The position numbers and the translations under genes are program-made. The notes under the pieces are model-generated. The model searched no databases, was not told where the DNA came from, and saw nothing but the letters and a program-made list of their open reading frames with translations. 64,000 nucleotides of DNA from Arcuatula senhousia (lineage: Eukaryota; Mollusca; Bivalvia; Mytilida; Mytilidae): the NCBI GenBank assembly GCA_963971305.1, contig OZ020316.1, forward strand, positions 15,332,745 through 15,396,744, given 5' to 3'. Positions 50,011 through 62,474 of this stretch are shown one piece after another. Each line of letters begins with the position of its first letter. Position 1 is the stretch's first letter.

Positions 50011-52215
50011 GCAAAGGAAGACAAAATAAAACCAAACACTCATCTGAGAGATGGATTTTTTTGCCAATAATGACCATTTATTTTCGCGGAAATTCTGGAT
50101 GAGTGCCTTGTGTAAACTGGTCAAACCTGTAGTTCTGTACAGAGATCTACGTCCATTTGAACAGTTTGACCAGTTTATGCCTTGTGGATGTCCAAGGAGA
50201 ATCAAAGGAGTACGGTTAATTCAGATATTACAATTCTAAAAAAGCAAAGACAAAGATGACAAAACGGTCAGATAAAAAAAGGGAACATAAATAAACATTT
50301 TATGTTAAAGTTATAGAGCTAGTTTATAATCTTCCATTTAGTCAGGCTGAACAATTCTGTAAGAAATTTAGGATAACACACTTTTCTGCTCGTCAATAGT
50401 ACATTTATATAACAGATGGATTTGTCATATTTCAGATTTTCCTTTTACTTTGTTTTAAGTTAAAGTCTAGTTTTGTATGATAAGGCTGAGCAACATTTAT
50501 TGCCTGGATCTTTGTGTTAATTTCTATTTCTAACATCTGTAAATGTTAGCGCTGCTTACAGTGCATTTTTACTTCCCCGGGGTTGGTCCGCTCCAGCACA
50601 AAGACTGCTGTGTTGAAGACCGCTTCAAAGCTATGACATTGTTAATTGTCAGGAACCTCCTACACCTGTGTATTTTGATTTAGAAGAAACGCTCGTTGGC
50701 CCCCCCTTTTTTTTTTGCCTGGAACAGTCTTGTATTTTTTTTCTAATATCCGTAATTGTTAGCGCTGTTGGTGGAGGTTTAATTCCCAAAGGTTGGTCCG
50801 CTCCAGCATCAAAACTCTTGTGTTTTTGGTGAGTTTTTCATACCCGGCAGGTGTTTGTCGTTTTTGTTTTGTTTTGTTTTTGTTTTGTTTTTGGTTTGAT
50901 AGAATTTAATAATAAAATATCTGGGCATCTTACTTGGATCTTTTAGACCAACTGAATATTGAATTTTACTTTTGTAAAAGTATTTGATTACAAATAAGGG
51001 ATATAATTCACACTATAAATACGTACAGAATTCTTTAAATAACGCAAAAATAAAAAAAAATGATATTTTAAATTGCATATGTGACATTTTTCGATAAGAT
51101 CAGTTGAATATATCATGACAAAAAGCAAACAATATATAAGCAATTTTTGATTTTTAAATACACAGCATATGTTCATTCCCAGATATGGAGTGCAAGCTGT
51201 TTTAAAGTAATTTAAAAAAAAATCATTTATTCAATATAGTCCTATTTTTATAGCGAAATGACACGATGACACGCTACATATGTCGGCGGAGAAAAGAATT
51301 TAAACGGAATGGCACATTGAAAATAAAGAAGAAAGCTGAACCATAAATGAATATTTTAGAAAAAAATGAATAGATTATATCAAATTTTCTTACGCTTATA
51401 AATTTTAGTAATTATCCATAAAACTGGGATCTTCTTATAACAGTTTAGGCATTACAACCAAATACATTCTGAATTGACAAACCCATGACACAGTTATAAG
51501 ATTCATTCGAAAACCGGACCCAAGATTTACAAGAAAGATCCAAAACGAACAATTTAGACAAACTGCGAAAAAAACTGATTTTATCCAACCCATGCAAAAG
51601 AGTACTGTCAAATTTGAATGAAAATTTTATATATGTTTCAATTCAAAACCCGGATTCCTTTTATCCTTTGCACAATAAAACATATGGGAAGTAAGGGGGT
51701 GGGGGCTAAGCTTTCGGAGAACTTTCTACAATGAAACAAAGACAACCATCAAGGAATTCAACCATAACAGAAGAATTTTAACATCGTCATTGACTCAAGT
51801 TTTGCTTCTGTTTTAATGCAAAAAAATAGATTATGGATTTTCAAACAAGACATTAAGCTGGAAACGAACAATGCCTACAGTCTAATTTTCGGATTTTGCT
51901 CATTAAGCAGCTATTTCAGCGTGAAGTCCCAACTCATGTTAGGCTTATTATCTAATGAGAACATCAAGAAAAAACAATTAGACGTGACCTCCCAATTTAT
52001 TCTATTTCAATAATTTTACCATCATTTTTAATGTAAGCAGGCATTTAACTTCAGTTTTCATATGGAATTCAGAATTTCTAAAGCTTTATTTTCACCCAAA
52101 AAGGCTACATTAACTGGACTGATGCAGAAACCGACCATTTGATTTGATTTTCGGGGGGGGGGAGGGGCTGGGATTTTCACCCGAGCCGGGAATTTTTTTC
52201 GACCTCTGCGCGGGC
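50011..52215. other. No gene seen; small duplicated pieces
   Basis: Contains two copies of a 'ggttggtccgctccagca' block (50,583 and 50,790) with shared flanks ('gttagcgctg'), and a 'caaacctgtag..ctgtac...gaccagtttatg' piece (50,130) similar to 42,020-42,070. The rest is AT-rich without exons. Confidence 0.45.
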
Positions 52216-52219
52216 CAGC

Positions 52220-52960
52220 TTATTTTAACCTGCGTCGCCGAAGGCGAAAGCAGGTCTAGTAGTCGGGTCACTCCGTCCGTCCGTCTGTCTGTCCGTCCGT
52301 CCGTTGCGTTAAGGGGTGCCTGTCTTGTGTAATCTGAATCTCAAAAACCAAATACTTCTGGAATTTTACACAGTGATTACATATATAGTGAAGATGTGCC
52401 TCCCCTTTTTGGGCTCATTTTATCATTCCGTTTGGAAATTAGGGGCCCTAAAGGGGCCAATAAAGCAACTTTTTAAATTGTTTCCAAAATAGCTTTTGTT
52501 CTGGTTGACCAAATGCCATTAAACTTTATTTAAATGTTATTTACAATAAAGGGAAGGATGAATTTGGGTGTCCCTTCTTTTTCGTTTTGAAATTAGGGGC
52601 CAAAAATGGGCTAAAAAATGAAAGTTTTATTAGTTTTCCACAATAAGTTAAGTTCTGGTTGACTGATTGATATTTTTTTTCCAATAATGTTCATTACCAT
52701 TTAATAATTGATTGGCATGATTTTTTTAGATCCCCCCATTTTTGTTCACAAAAATTCAACTTTTTTATTTAAGGTCCAATTTTGAAAAAAAAAAATTGCA
52801 AGTTAATTTTTGTCATATATTGGATACAAAATGGAGGATAAATTTCTTCTGACCCTTCCTTTTCTGTTTAGCAAATAGGGATCAAAAGGGGGGAAATTGA
52901 AACTTCAATTTTTTTGTCTGGTTTTGTGTGTGTGTTTTTATATCCTTAGATATGAGGATC
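52220..52960. repeat. Degenerate repeat of the 7,410-9,330 type
   Basis: Opens 'cctgcgtcgccgaaggcgaaagcagg' and 'ccgtccgtctgtctgtccgtccgtccg'. Units follow with 'aattaggggcc..aaa.gggcc' and 'aataatgttcattaccatttaata'. Confidence 0.7.
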
Positions 52961-53279
52961 TTAAATATTTTTATTTCTAAATATCCATTATCAGTCTTTA
53001 AATTGGGTTGCATGTGACAAATATGTTTTCTCAGTCCACCACAAGAAACGATTTACTCTCCATATTGGGCTTAGAACATTAAGGGTTCAACGTTTTGCCA
53101 TGCGACGCAGGGCCAGACATCTATTGGTCTTGTTTTCCCATACACTCAATGCAAGAAAATTTTGTTCAGAAAATCTCTTTTTTCTATTTGCGCAAAATGA
53201 GGGCCAGATTATTTTTTTCGCCCTATAAGCTGGCCAAACTATTTTTTTGGCCAAAAATCAGAGCCAGAATATTGTTTTT

Positions 53280-53465
53280 CTTTGACAAAGCTTTTGTTTG
53301 TACTTGTCTTTTTGATGTTTTCTTTTCCATGTTATAAAGGGGTCTATCTATGACTATTTCAGGACTGGATTTTAATTATATGCATTTTATTTAGACCATG
53401 GGCCAATTGCAGAACCGCAGCGCCTTCTGGTGATGTGTTGCGTACACTTATTCCACATCTCATTA
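53280..53465 (+). repeat. R2 fragment
   Basis: 'gacaaagcttttgtttgtacttgtctttttgatgtttt', 'gtctatctatgactatttcaggactgg' and 'tttagaccatgggccaattgcagaaccgc', inverted relative to 786-1,185. Confidence 0.75.
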
Positions 53466-53539
53466 TTTTCTATTTGGTCGCCTTAATGTTCATCATAAGG
53501 CAGCTCGACAAAAAGTCATGGTGCGAAGATGTCAGAAAT

Positions 53540-54240
53540 CCCATCCTTAAAGGTAAAATGGTTTGTTTTTCAGGTGCAAAGTTGCTAGATATCCCACTTT
53601 TAAAGGTAAAATGGCTTGTTCTACAGGTGCGAAGTTGTCAGATATCCCATCCTTAAAGGTAAAATAGTTTGTTTGTCAGGTGCGAAGTTGTCAGATATCT
53701 CGTCCTTAAAGGTAAAATGGTATGTTTTTCACGTGCGAAGTTGTTAGATATCCCATCCTTAAAGGTAAAATGGTTTGTTTTCCAGGTGCAAAGTTGCTAG
53801 ATATCCCACCCTTAAAGGTAAAATGGTTTGTTTTCCAGGTGCAAAGTTGCTAGATATCCCATCCTTGAAGGTAAAATGTTTTGTTTTTCAGGTGCGAAAG
53901 GTAAAATGTTTTTTTTTTTTTCAGGTGCGAAGCAGATATCCCATTCTTAAAGGTAAAATGTTTTTTTGCAGGTGCGAAGTTGTTAGATGTCCCATCCTTG
54001 AAGGTAAAATGATTTGTTTTTCAGGTGCAAAGTTGATAGATGTCCCATCCTTGAAGGTAAAATGGTTTGTTTTTTTCAGGTGCAAAGTTGTTACATATCC
54101 CATCCTTGAAGGTAAAATGGTTTGTTTTTTCAGGTGCAAAGTTGTTACATATCCCATCCTTGAAGGTAAAATGTTTTGTTTTTTCAGGTGCAAAGTTGTT
54201 ACATATCCCATCCTTAAAGGTAAAATGGTTTGTTTTTTCA
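53540..54240 (+). repeat. ~53-bp minisatellite of exon/intron-like units
   Basis: About 14 units. Each reads 'ttttttcag|gtgcgaagttgttagatatcccatccttaaag|gtaaaatgg', i.e. a ~32-nt segment bounded by an acceptor-like and a donor-like site and separated by ~21 nt. The long ORFs on both strands (to 162 codons) simply read the array. Confidence 0.9.
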
Positions 54241-55020
54241 TGTCTCTTCATTGTTTGAAATGAAAATTATTGCTTTACCAAAGTGTAGTGAAAACCTTTA
54301 CTATACGTATCACGAGTTAAGCGACTCAGGGTCCCAGGTGTTTATGATTTAGTTTAAACATATTTATTTATCCTGGATTGGACAACAAGCTTAGTGTTTA
54401 TGTGAATCCCTTTCCAGCTAGCAGATTGTGAGTCAAAAATGATGAACATGCGCTAAATGAATAACACGTAAAAAAGACGACCAACATAAAATGGGTATTA
54501 TTTGATGGATAACATAATCAACAGCTAAAAAGGTGTATCAGATTGACGAGCCTTATAGTTTTTCGGGATGATTAACCTCAAAATTGACTTTTTTTAGTCA
54601 TGCATACCGACATTTCAGTATTTTCATAGATGTTGTAACCTTTTAAATGAATAATTATAAATTAACCAGTAAAATACCGTGTATATACATTTTTGTAATT
54701 CAGAATGCTAAAACAAATCGAAAATATATAAAAGATATAACCAGAAACTGATATTGACACTGTAGATAGATATATGAATAATTTAACAACAATTAGATTT
54801 TTAAAAATGTCTTTATACCATGCAGGGCTTGGAAACCGTACATGAGGATGTGAATGAAGGATACTCTGGTTCTTTATTCTCGAATTTTTATGCCATTTTA
54901 CTTTATTCTGTTAATTTTTGCCTTATTCGGTAAAATAATGTTCGAACTTTATTTCTCATTAAATAAATTTGAAATATGTGTACATGTATAAACTAAGTAG
55001 GCTTCATGTCATATTGCCTA
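54241..55020. other. No gene seen
   Basis: AT-rich sequence without recognised exons or repeats. Confidence 0.45.
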
Positions 55021-55029
55021 AATAGCAGG

Positions 55030-55190
55030 CATTGGGTGAATTACATTGCAATGTAATGCATTGAATTACCATTACTTTGAGAAAACTTGCATTGAATTAC
55101 CATTACCATTACAAGGATTTTGAAAAGAAATGCATTGAATTACCATTACTTTAGCTAAGTAATGCATTGAATTACCATTACATTATCAAC
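55030..55190. repeat. Short tandem repeat 'aatgcattgaattaccattac'
   Basis: Four to five degenerate units of 21-50 bp, preceded by the palindrome 'attacattgcaatgtaat'. Possibly a miniature element with an internal repeat. Confidence 0.7.
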
Positions 55191-55463
55191 CTTTTTTAAC
55201 ATAATCTATCCTGCCATTAAACCTGAATCTTTATGTTTAGATGGAAGTTTATAAAACCTATCATTTAGAACTTTTGTGTGCTGACTTGTCTTGCTATGAA
55301 CCAAGACAAATGTGTGCTAACCAGAAATCTTTCTTTCAGTTCGTTTGTAGGTTTAGTTTATGTCAGTTTGTTACCCAATGAAAATAGGAGTTTTAAAATA
55401 ATTACCCCATGCCTGCTAAATAGTATCACTCAAGGTAGAAACATACGCCAAAATGTCCTTTGC

Positions 55464-55636
55464 CTACTTGTTCGAACGTTTTGGTTTTGAGTACTTTTTG
55501 TTTTCAACAGTTTGGGAATTTAACCTTCCAATGTTTTGATTCAATGCTACTGATGAGAGGTTGCTCCTTGAAATATCGATATATAGCATATATCCAAATA
55601 AACCGTTCATATCCGCGTTTTGGTATTTGTAATTTT
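55464..55636 (+). mobile_element. Unit-length retrozyme-like element, copy 1
   Basis: About 171 bp shared with 62,475-62,643 from 'cttgttcgaacgttttggtt' to 'ttttggtatttgtaat'. It interrupts a minisatellite unit: 'tcctttg' is on the left and 'ttcaccctgtccc' on the right, which are adjacent in other units. The insertion boundaries therefore coincide with the limits of shared sequence, meaning one monomer was inserted. It has no coding capacity and carries one type I hammerhead motif. Confidence 0.75.
55544..55589 (+). ncRNA. Type I hammerhead ribozyme candidate, copy 1
   Basis: Stem I AUGCUA / UAGCAU (55,544-55,549 with 55,584-55,589); core CUGAUGA (55,550-55,556); stem II GAGG-UUGCU-CCUU; core GAAA (55,570-55,573); stem III AUAUCGAUAU; cleavage triplet AUA with the cut predicted after 55,583. 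The short stem III with a minimal loop is typical of animal retrozyme ribozymes. All invariant core bases are present. Confidence 0.8.
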
Positions 55637-55999
55637 TCACCCTGTCCCATGTGTTCACTCAAGGTAAAAACCTACGTCAAAATTCCCTTTGTTCATCCTG
55701 TCCTAAGTTGTTCACTAAAGGGTAAACACCTACGCCAAAATTTCCTTTGTTCCCCCTGTCCCAGGTCGTTCACTCAAGGTTAAAACCTATGCCAAAACTT
55801 TCTTTGTTCACCCTGACCAAGGTTGTTCACAAAAGGTAAAAACCTACGCTATTAAAACTTCCTTTGTTCATCCTGTCCCAGGTTGTTCACTCAAGGTAAA
55901 AACCTACGCCAGAATGTACTTTGTTTACCATGATCCAGGTTGTTTTGTGTAAAGGTCCGTAAAAATGAAGTTCATTTGCATTTTAAATGGCACCACCAC

Positions 56000-57150
56000 A
56001 CTTATAGCTATTTATAAGGCAAGGAAAAACTGTGAAATACGACTTTTCTGTATTCTGTTAAATTATGTATTTCAATCTGTATTCAGTTATATGTTTTCCA
56101 TTTCTTTATATTTTTTTTAGATAAGTCCTTAAATTTTACAGGGCCATATTATTCTCTATTTGTTAAATATTTTAAACATTATTCTTTATCTGTTAACTTC
56201 TTTTGCCATTATTCTCTATTCTGTAAACCCCAGTTACACTTTCATACATGGGAATAATTTGAAATTTGGCAGGCCTTTGTTCCACGAGTCAATATGACAA
56301 ATAAAGTCTGATAAGTGTTGCGGTGACATACATAGCACACACACACAAAAACTGTCTGAATTGTAGTAGCCCATCAAAATGATAAATCTTGATTTTATAA
56401 TAGTATAAACAAATCAAATCATGCAATATTAAACAAAAGGTTTAGAAAGGAACATGGCTCGAAGTCCCCGCCTGGGGAAAACTTGTGACCTTGACCTTTA
56501 ACCTTTTGATACCAATATTATTAAAAATAGGACTCTTTCTATTAAAACTCAAAGATTTATAAACAGTGTGTTATTTAGCTAAATGAAATCCCTCCACGAT
56601 AAACAACAGAATACAGCATTGGAATGAGAAAAAAAAATATTGAAATATACATTTTTTAGAAATGCACCAACCCCTTTAAATTGCTGAAAGATGAATACAT
56701 CAAATAAAAAAATACATTCATATATCATATTATAATACCGTGGTTCAAAAAAGTGAATTATTAGATCTAGAAGACGAAATTACTTCTCGTTACCGTAATA
56801 TTGCAATCCCAAAACCAACATACACCTAACAGCCTTGAAACAACTGAAAAGAGATTATATTGATGAGTTCTGGATAAAATGTGTCAAAGAATTTTAACCG
56901 TTAGAAATAGAAACATAACATAGCATCCATTAAACAGTTAATGGCAATATGACAATTCAAAATCCCATTAGCTTCGCACAAAAAGTTCCTATCACAATTA
57001 AATCATACGGAAGTAGTTTCATATTCAAAAATGTTTTTCAAAATATCCTTCTAATGGAGATAAAGTGTGGAGAAATTAAAAAGCACGAGCTTAATAAAGT
57101 GCTTCACTGAAGATAATCATTGGTCTTTTTGTTTCTTTTTTGTAGAATGT
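56000..57150. other. No gene seen
   Basis: AT-rich. A short 'acacacacac' run near 56,340 and a 'gtgaccttgacctttaacc' motif near 56,485 are the only recognisable items. Confidence 0.45.
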
Positions 57151-57162
57151 TTTCTGCTAATA

Positions 57163-58735
57163 CTTATACCGTCGTTTCTCAAAGCTGATACTTATACCGT
57201 CGTTTCTCACAGCTGATACTTATACCGTCGTTTCTCAAAGCTGTTTCTCAAAGCTGATACTTGTACCGTCGTTTCTCAAAGCTGTTTCTCAAAGCTGATA
57301 CTTATATCGTCGTTTCTCAAAGCTGATACTTATACCGTCGTTTCTCAAAGCTGATACTTATACCGTCGTTTCTCAAAGCTGTTTCTCAAAGCTGATACTT
57401 GTACCGTCGTTTCTCAAAGCTGTTTCTCAAAGCTGATACTTATATCGTCGTTTCTCAAAGCTGATACTTATACCGTCGTTTCTCAAAGCTGATACTTATA
57501 CCGTCGTTTCTCAAAGCTGTTTCTCAAAGCTGATACTTATACCGTCGTTTCTCAAAGCTGTTTCTCAAAGCTGATACCTATACCGTCGTTTCTCAAAGCT
57601 GATACTTATACCGTCGTTTCTCAAAGCTGATACTTATACCGTCGTTTCTCACAGCTGATACTTATACCGTCGTTTCTCAAAGCTGTTTCTCAAAGCTGAT
57701 ACTTGTACCGTCGTTTCTCAAAGCTGTTTCTCAAAGCTGATACTTATATCGTCGTTTCTCAAAGCTGATACTTATACCGTCGTTTCTCAAAGCTGATACT
57801 TATACCGTCGTTTCTCAAAGCTGTTTCTCAAAGCTGATACTTGTACCGTCGTTTCTCAAAGCTGTTTCTCAAAGCTGATACTTATATCGTCGTTTCTCAA
57901 AGCTGATACTTATACCGTCGTTTCTCAAAGCTGATACTTATACCGTCGTTTCTCAAAGCTGTTTCTCAAAGCTGATACTTATACCGTCGTTTCTCAAAGC
58001 TGTTTCTCAAAGCTGATACTTATACCGTCGTTTCTCAAAGCTGTTTCTCAAAGCTGATACTTATATCGTCGTTTCTCAAAGCTGATACTTATACCGTCGT
58101 TGTTCAAAGCTGATACTTATACCGTCGTTTCTCAAAGCTGTTTCTCAAAGCTGATACTTGTACCGTCGTTTCTCAAAGCTGTTTCTCAAAGCTGATACTT
58201 ATATCGTCGTTTCTCAAAGCTGATACTTATACCGTCGTTTCTCAAAGCTGATACTTATACCGTCGTTTCTCAAAGCTGTTTCTCAAAGCTGATACTTATA
58301 CCGTCGTTTCTCAAAGCTGTTTCTCAAAGCTGATACTTATACCGTCGTTTCTCAAAGCTGTTTCTCAAAGCTGATACTTATATCGTCGGTTCTCAAAGCT
58401 GATACTTATACCGTCGTTTCTCAAAAGCTGATACTTATACCGTCGTTTCTCAAAGCTGATACTTATACCGTCGTTTCTCAAAAGCTGATACTTATACCGT
58501 CGGTTCTCAAAGCTGATACTTATACCGTCGTTTCTCAAAAGCTGATACTTATATCGTCGGTTCTCAAAGCTGATACTTATACCGTCGTTTCTCAAAAGCT
58601 GATACTTATACCGTCGGTTCTCAAAGCTGATACTTATACCGTCGTTTCTCAAAAGCTGATACTTATATCGTCGGTTCTCAAAGCTGATACTTATACCGTC
58701 GTTTCTCAAAGCTGATGCTTATAATGTCGTTTATA
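57163..58735. repeat. 28-bp satellite with 13-bp inserts and higher-order pattern
   Basis: The basic unit is 'aaagctgatacttataccgtcgtttctc' type (28 bp). A 13-bp 'aaagctgtttctc' is added after some units (41-bp variants). Variants such as 'ctcacagc' recur about 443 bp apart (57,206 and 57,649), showing higher-order amplification. After 58,380 a 28/29-bp alternation with 'gtcggttctc' takes over. The 114-codon minus ORF only reads the array. Confidence 0.95.
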
Positions 58736-58739
58736 ATTG

Positions 58740-60060
58740 ATAGTAAATAAAAAAAATCTCTTGGTGATAAACCTGTTGTTCACAAAGAAATATTTATTCG
58801 AGTGGCTGATAAAGCTTTGACGTCATCTCCGAGGCTGATAAAGCTTTTATCACACTCGCTTCCGGTAACTTATCACTCCCCTTTCCGTCACTCCTTGGAG
58901 AATTGACTTTATTCTTGAAATTCCGTAAGGATGCTGCTTTTATGATGTAATTGTGAAATAGACACCGATTTTGGATGCAACAAGATGGGCCTTCTCCTGT
59001 GAATTAGAACATACGTGTAAACTTCTTTCCCGGTTTTCAAAAACGACCATATTTGTTTTCTACTAGTCCAATATCGAAGAACATATTTGATAAATACATA
59101 ATTGCATGGTTCCCTTTATCAGCCTTCGATCGTTTCTCAAATCTGATACTTAGGAACCGATTATTTAACTACTTAAAAAATATTCTGAAGAAAATTTTCT
59201 GCCAAATAAAATAATGCTAATAATGTAGAAAATATTCTGTCGCGACGCCTTAACAAAATGTTGGGAAAAAATTTTCTGGCCAAAACAAAAAACCAAGCCC
59301 CCCGCACCTTTCAAGTAAAATGGTTCGTCCCTTATAACGTCGTTTTTCAAATTTTGATAAACGACGTTAATTTGAGATACGACGTTTTAAGTATCAGCAG
59401 CAGTATCTACGTTTTAGAAAAAAAACGTTTAAAGTCTCAGCAGCAATATCTACATCAGTTTCAGAAAAAAACAGTTTAAGTATCAGCAGTGTTCTAATTC
59501 TAAGTTAGAAAACACACCCCCGTTATGGGCACAGATTTGAAGGAAAAAGACTTTTAAAAATGGTCAACGAATTGTTTTATGTCTTGAAAATTAGACCTAA
59601 TGCATAAAGTGCATAAACCTCTCCATATAAATTAATACCGAGAAATCATTAAAAAAACAGAGTAGGCAGCGTTCGTTTAGGCCTAATTAGAATAAGTTAA
59701 GCGTAATTTTTGAAATCATGCTGATTTAATTAGTTCTAGGTAACTAAGACACAAAGTTTGTGTGGAGCTGAATACAAATTAAGTACTTAGTAAAAAATTA
59801 TATTTCAAATATAGAAGTAGAACTTATGCTTCATATAAATAATTAACACGAAAGATGAATTAAGTCAATTTGAGGCTCCCAAGGGGAAGTAAGTCTTAAC
59901 CAGTCTCAAGAAACGTCAAATACTACAGATATGCATTTGAGAAATTGCGATATCAAACTTGATGGCTCTGAACTTTAGACAATTTTTGCAATTATGGTTT
60001 TACAATACAGATGCAGAAAAAATCTGCCGGTGATATTGGTTTAAACAAAGTCAAAAGACT
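58740..60060. other. No gene seen; satellite-like scraps
   Basis: 'gtttctcaaatctgatacttag' at 59,130 and 'taagtatcagcagcagtatctacg' near 59,390 echo the adjacent satellite. Near 58,805 and 58,840 'ggctgataaagctttgacg'/'ggctgataaagctttta' is a small duplication. No exons. Confidence 0.45.
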
Positions 60061-62474
60061 GTACATAAGGGACCGGTCATTATTTATCTCCAGGGGGGGG
60101 GGGGCGGCAAAAAAGTAGGGGGGGTCATCAAAATTTAGCTGACTATTTGAGGGTGAGTCACTATTTTTTTAATAATTGAACAAGGGGGGGGTCATGATTT
60201 TTTAATACAATATTTTCAACTAAAAAAAAATTATCTAGCCTCGCTTCGCTCGGCAGGTACATAACAAAAATATTATTAATGTTCTGAATTTCACAGAAAT
60301 GAAATCTGGTTATATAGTGAGATGGGTGGAGTGGGGTGGGGTGTGATTTTCAATAAACAATTTCTCAGGAACTATTAATGAAAAGCTTTTGAAATTTCCA
60401 ATGCAGATTCCAGTGAGTGGTTTTAATATGGTACTTTGAATAAGATTCCTTTTCAGGTCTGTCTGACATATACTTCCTGTTCAACGAAATTTGTGTATAT
60501 TATGGTCTTTGACCTTTAATTTAAGTATAGAATGATATGATCACAACTGTTCAAGTTTGTAGAATTTATTTATTCTGAAAACTTGTGGTGGTTTAGAAAC
60601 AAAAACATGACCAATACAGATAAATTTCTCAATCGAATATTATCATGATTATTTATACTGTATGACAGTATGGCGAGTTGCATTTAAATATCTTTATCAT
60701 TAGAATAATATGTAACTGTAACATTGAGTAAAAATATAATGTAAATTAACATGAAATAAAATTTTAAACTGGACAACAACTGACTAGACAATAATAATAC
60801 TGAATATTAAAATAAAATATATGACAGTGACTATTAAAATAATGAAAAAAAAAAACAATTTGTAAAAGTTTACTACAAATAACCTCCATTTTACATGTGA
60901 AGTATTTATAAAGGTTCACTAGGTCTTCAACAAGCACGGTTCCACAAGCATGAACCTTATGCAAGACCCACCAAAGTATAAAGTCCCCACTCAAATTTAA
61001 AAGCAATGGTTTTGGTGTGACTCAATTATTAAAAAATGTTAAAAGTAAATTTTTGTGGAACTGTGTTTAATGAACATGTGTCATGTACCTTTTCTTAAAT
61101 ACTTCAAAGGTAAAATATGGAGGGGGGGGGGGTTAAAAAACAATATACTTTGAAACTTAAAAACATATGACTAGATAATAACAGACAAGGTTTTTTTACA
61201 CTTCAAACTGAGAAAAAGTTCATTTAATGAATATTACATACATGTAAAGGTGCATGACAATATTGATTAAACATTTAAAACTAGATAAAGCTGTACATAA
61301 TTCCTTTTGGTGTCTTCATCCTTTAGATCCTAGTTTGTTTGAAGTCTTCCGTTAATATTGTTAACAATAATTCTAAAGAATATCCCTTACCACATATGAG
61401 CCATCCCTGGCTTGGGATAAAAACCCCTACCTACTTTGCCCTGTTTAAAAAGTCTAATGTCTGAGAACCAATTTTGCATTACCTATAAATAGTTTGATTC
61501 GCTAATGTTTCAATTTTTATCCTTGAAAATTTACTCCAAACTATAATATATCAGTGATGCATGTTATAAATGCATTTTTTTATACAATATATTGATATAA
61601 AGTTGTATATTCTTTTGTGATACATGTACTCCAATTCTGTTTTAAAAATCTCAATTTGTTAACTATTTTATGAAAATTAACTCCAAATTATATATCATTG
61701 ATGCATGTTAGAAATGCATTTATTTTTATACAATACAAGTGTGGACTCTAATGCATATTGCCTAGCAAGCCGCTATGGACACAAAAAGCAAAGGTCTGCT
61801 TTAGTAACATAAAAAAATACTTTATTATTTCTAGGTCCTGCTAAGGTTTATTGTTGAATTCTATAAGTAGCCTTTGTTGTACACATACTATAAAATCAAT
61901 CTAAAATTAAGCCATTTTAAGATAAACATGTTGATGAATCTAAGTCATGTAAGCGTTTATCCTAAACATTATTTGTTTTTAGATCAAGTACATTGTACAT
62001 GTAGGTTTATTATCTCCTATTTAGTTTAAAATAACTGCATCAAAGTTTGGTTATGTTAGTGGATGAAATAGGAAACTATTGCAGATAGAGAAAAGCTGTT
62101 GCTTGCTTAAACCTTCAGCTCTTCGAGCTCTACAAAAGTCTACATTGGATCATAGATGTCACAGTCTGTTGTTTATAGGTCTTGATATATACTTATAAAT
62201 CAGCTTAATGTTTAAGTTTAAAAAAGTTTCAATCTTCAAATTATTCTGAGAACAAAAGCTACCAACGGGATTCTGGGAATACCGAAGACGAAAATCAAAC
62301 ATTTATTTTTTGCCTAGAATTTTTTACAATTTTCGTTTTATAATATTACTATTTTCAACATTTAGTTGCATTCCAAGCATGCGAAATTTCCGATAGTTAA
62401 ATTCAAAATTGATGAAAACACCAGGTTTCTTTCCTTGTAATGCACATGGTCGATATCCTCGGTGCTGGATTTGG
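60061..62474. other. No gene seen; G-runs and scattered repeats
   Basis: Poly-G runs lie near 60,093, 60,186 and 61,121. A 4,800-type repeat piece lies at 60,300-60,500 ('tttctcaggaactattaatg', 'aggtctgtctgacatatacttcctgtt'). 61,490-61,740 contains two diverged copies of 'tatatcattgatgcatgtta.aaatgcattt'. No supported exon. Confidence 0.45.

Larger units (their letters stand above)
55429..55960. repeat. ~55-bp minisatellite split by the 171-bp ribozyme element
   Basis: Units read 'tcactcaaggtaaaaacctacgccaaaatttcctttgttcaccctgtcccaggttgt'. One unit lies at 55,429-55,463 and the rest at 55,637-55,960. Units carry 'tgtcccag|gtt' and 'caag|gtaaaa', again splice-site-like. Confidence 0.85.

Noticed and set aside
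53775..54263. 162-codon plus ORF and two minus ORFs
   Set aside because: All simply read the ~53-bp minisatellite; frame length follows the unit length, not a gene.
58365..58709. 114-codon minus ORF with a regular peptide repeat
   Set aside because: Reads the 28-bp satellite; the frame is interrupted as soon as the unit pattern changes.
57163..58735. Possible CRISPR-like array
   Set aside because: Units are contiguous satellite repeats without unique spacers, in a clearly eukaryotic sequence.
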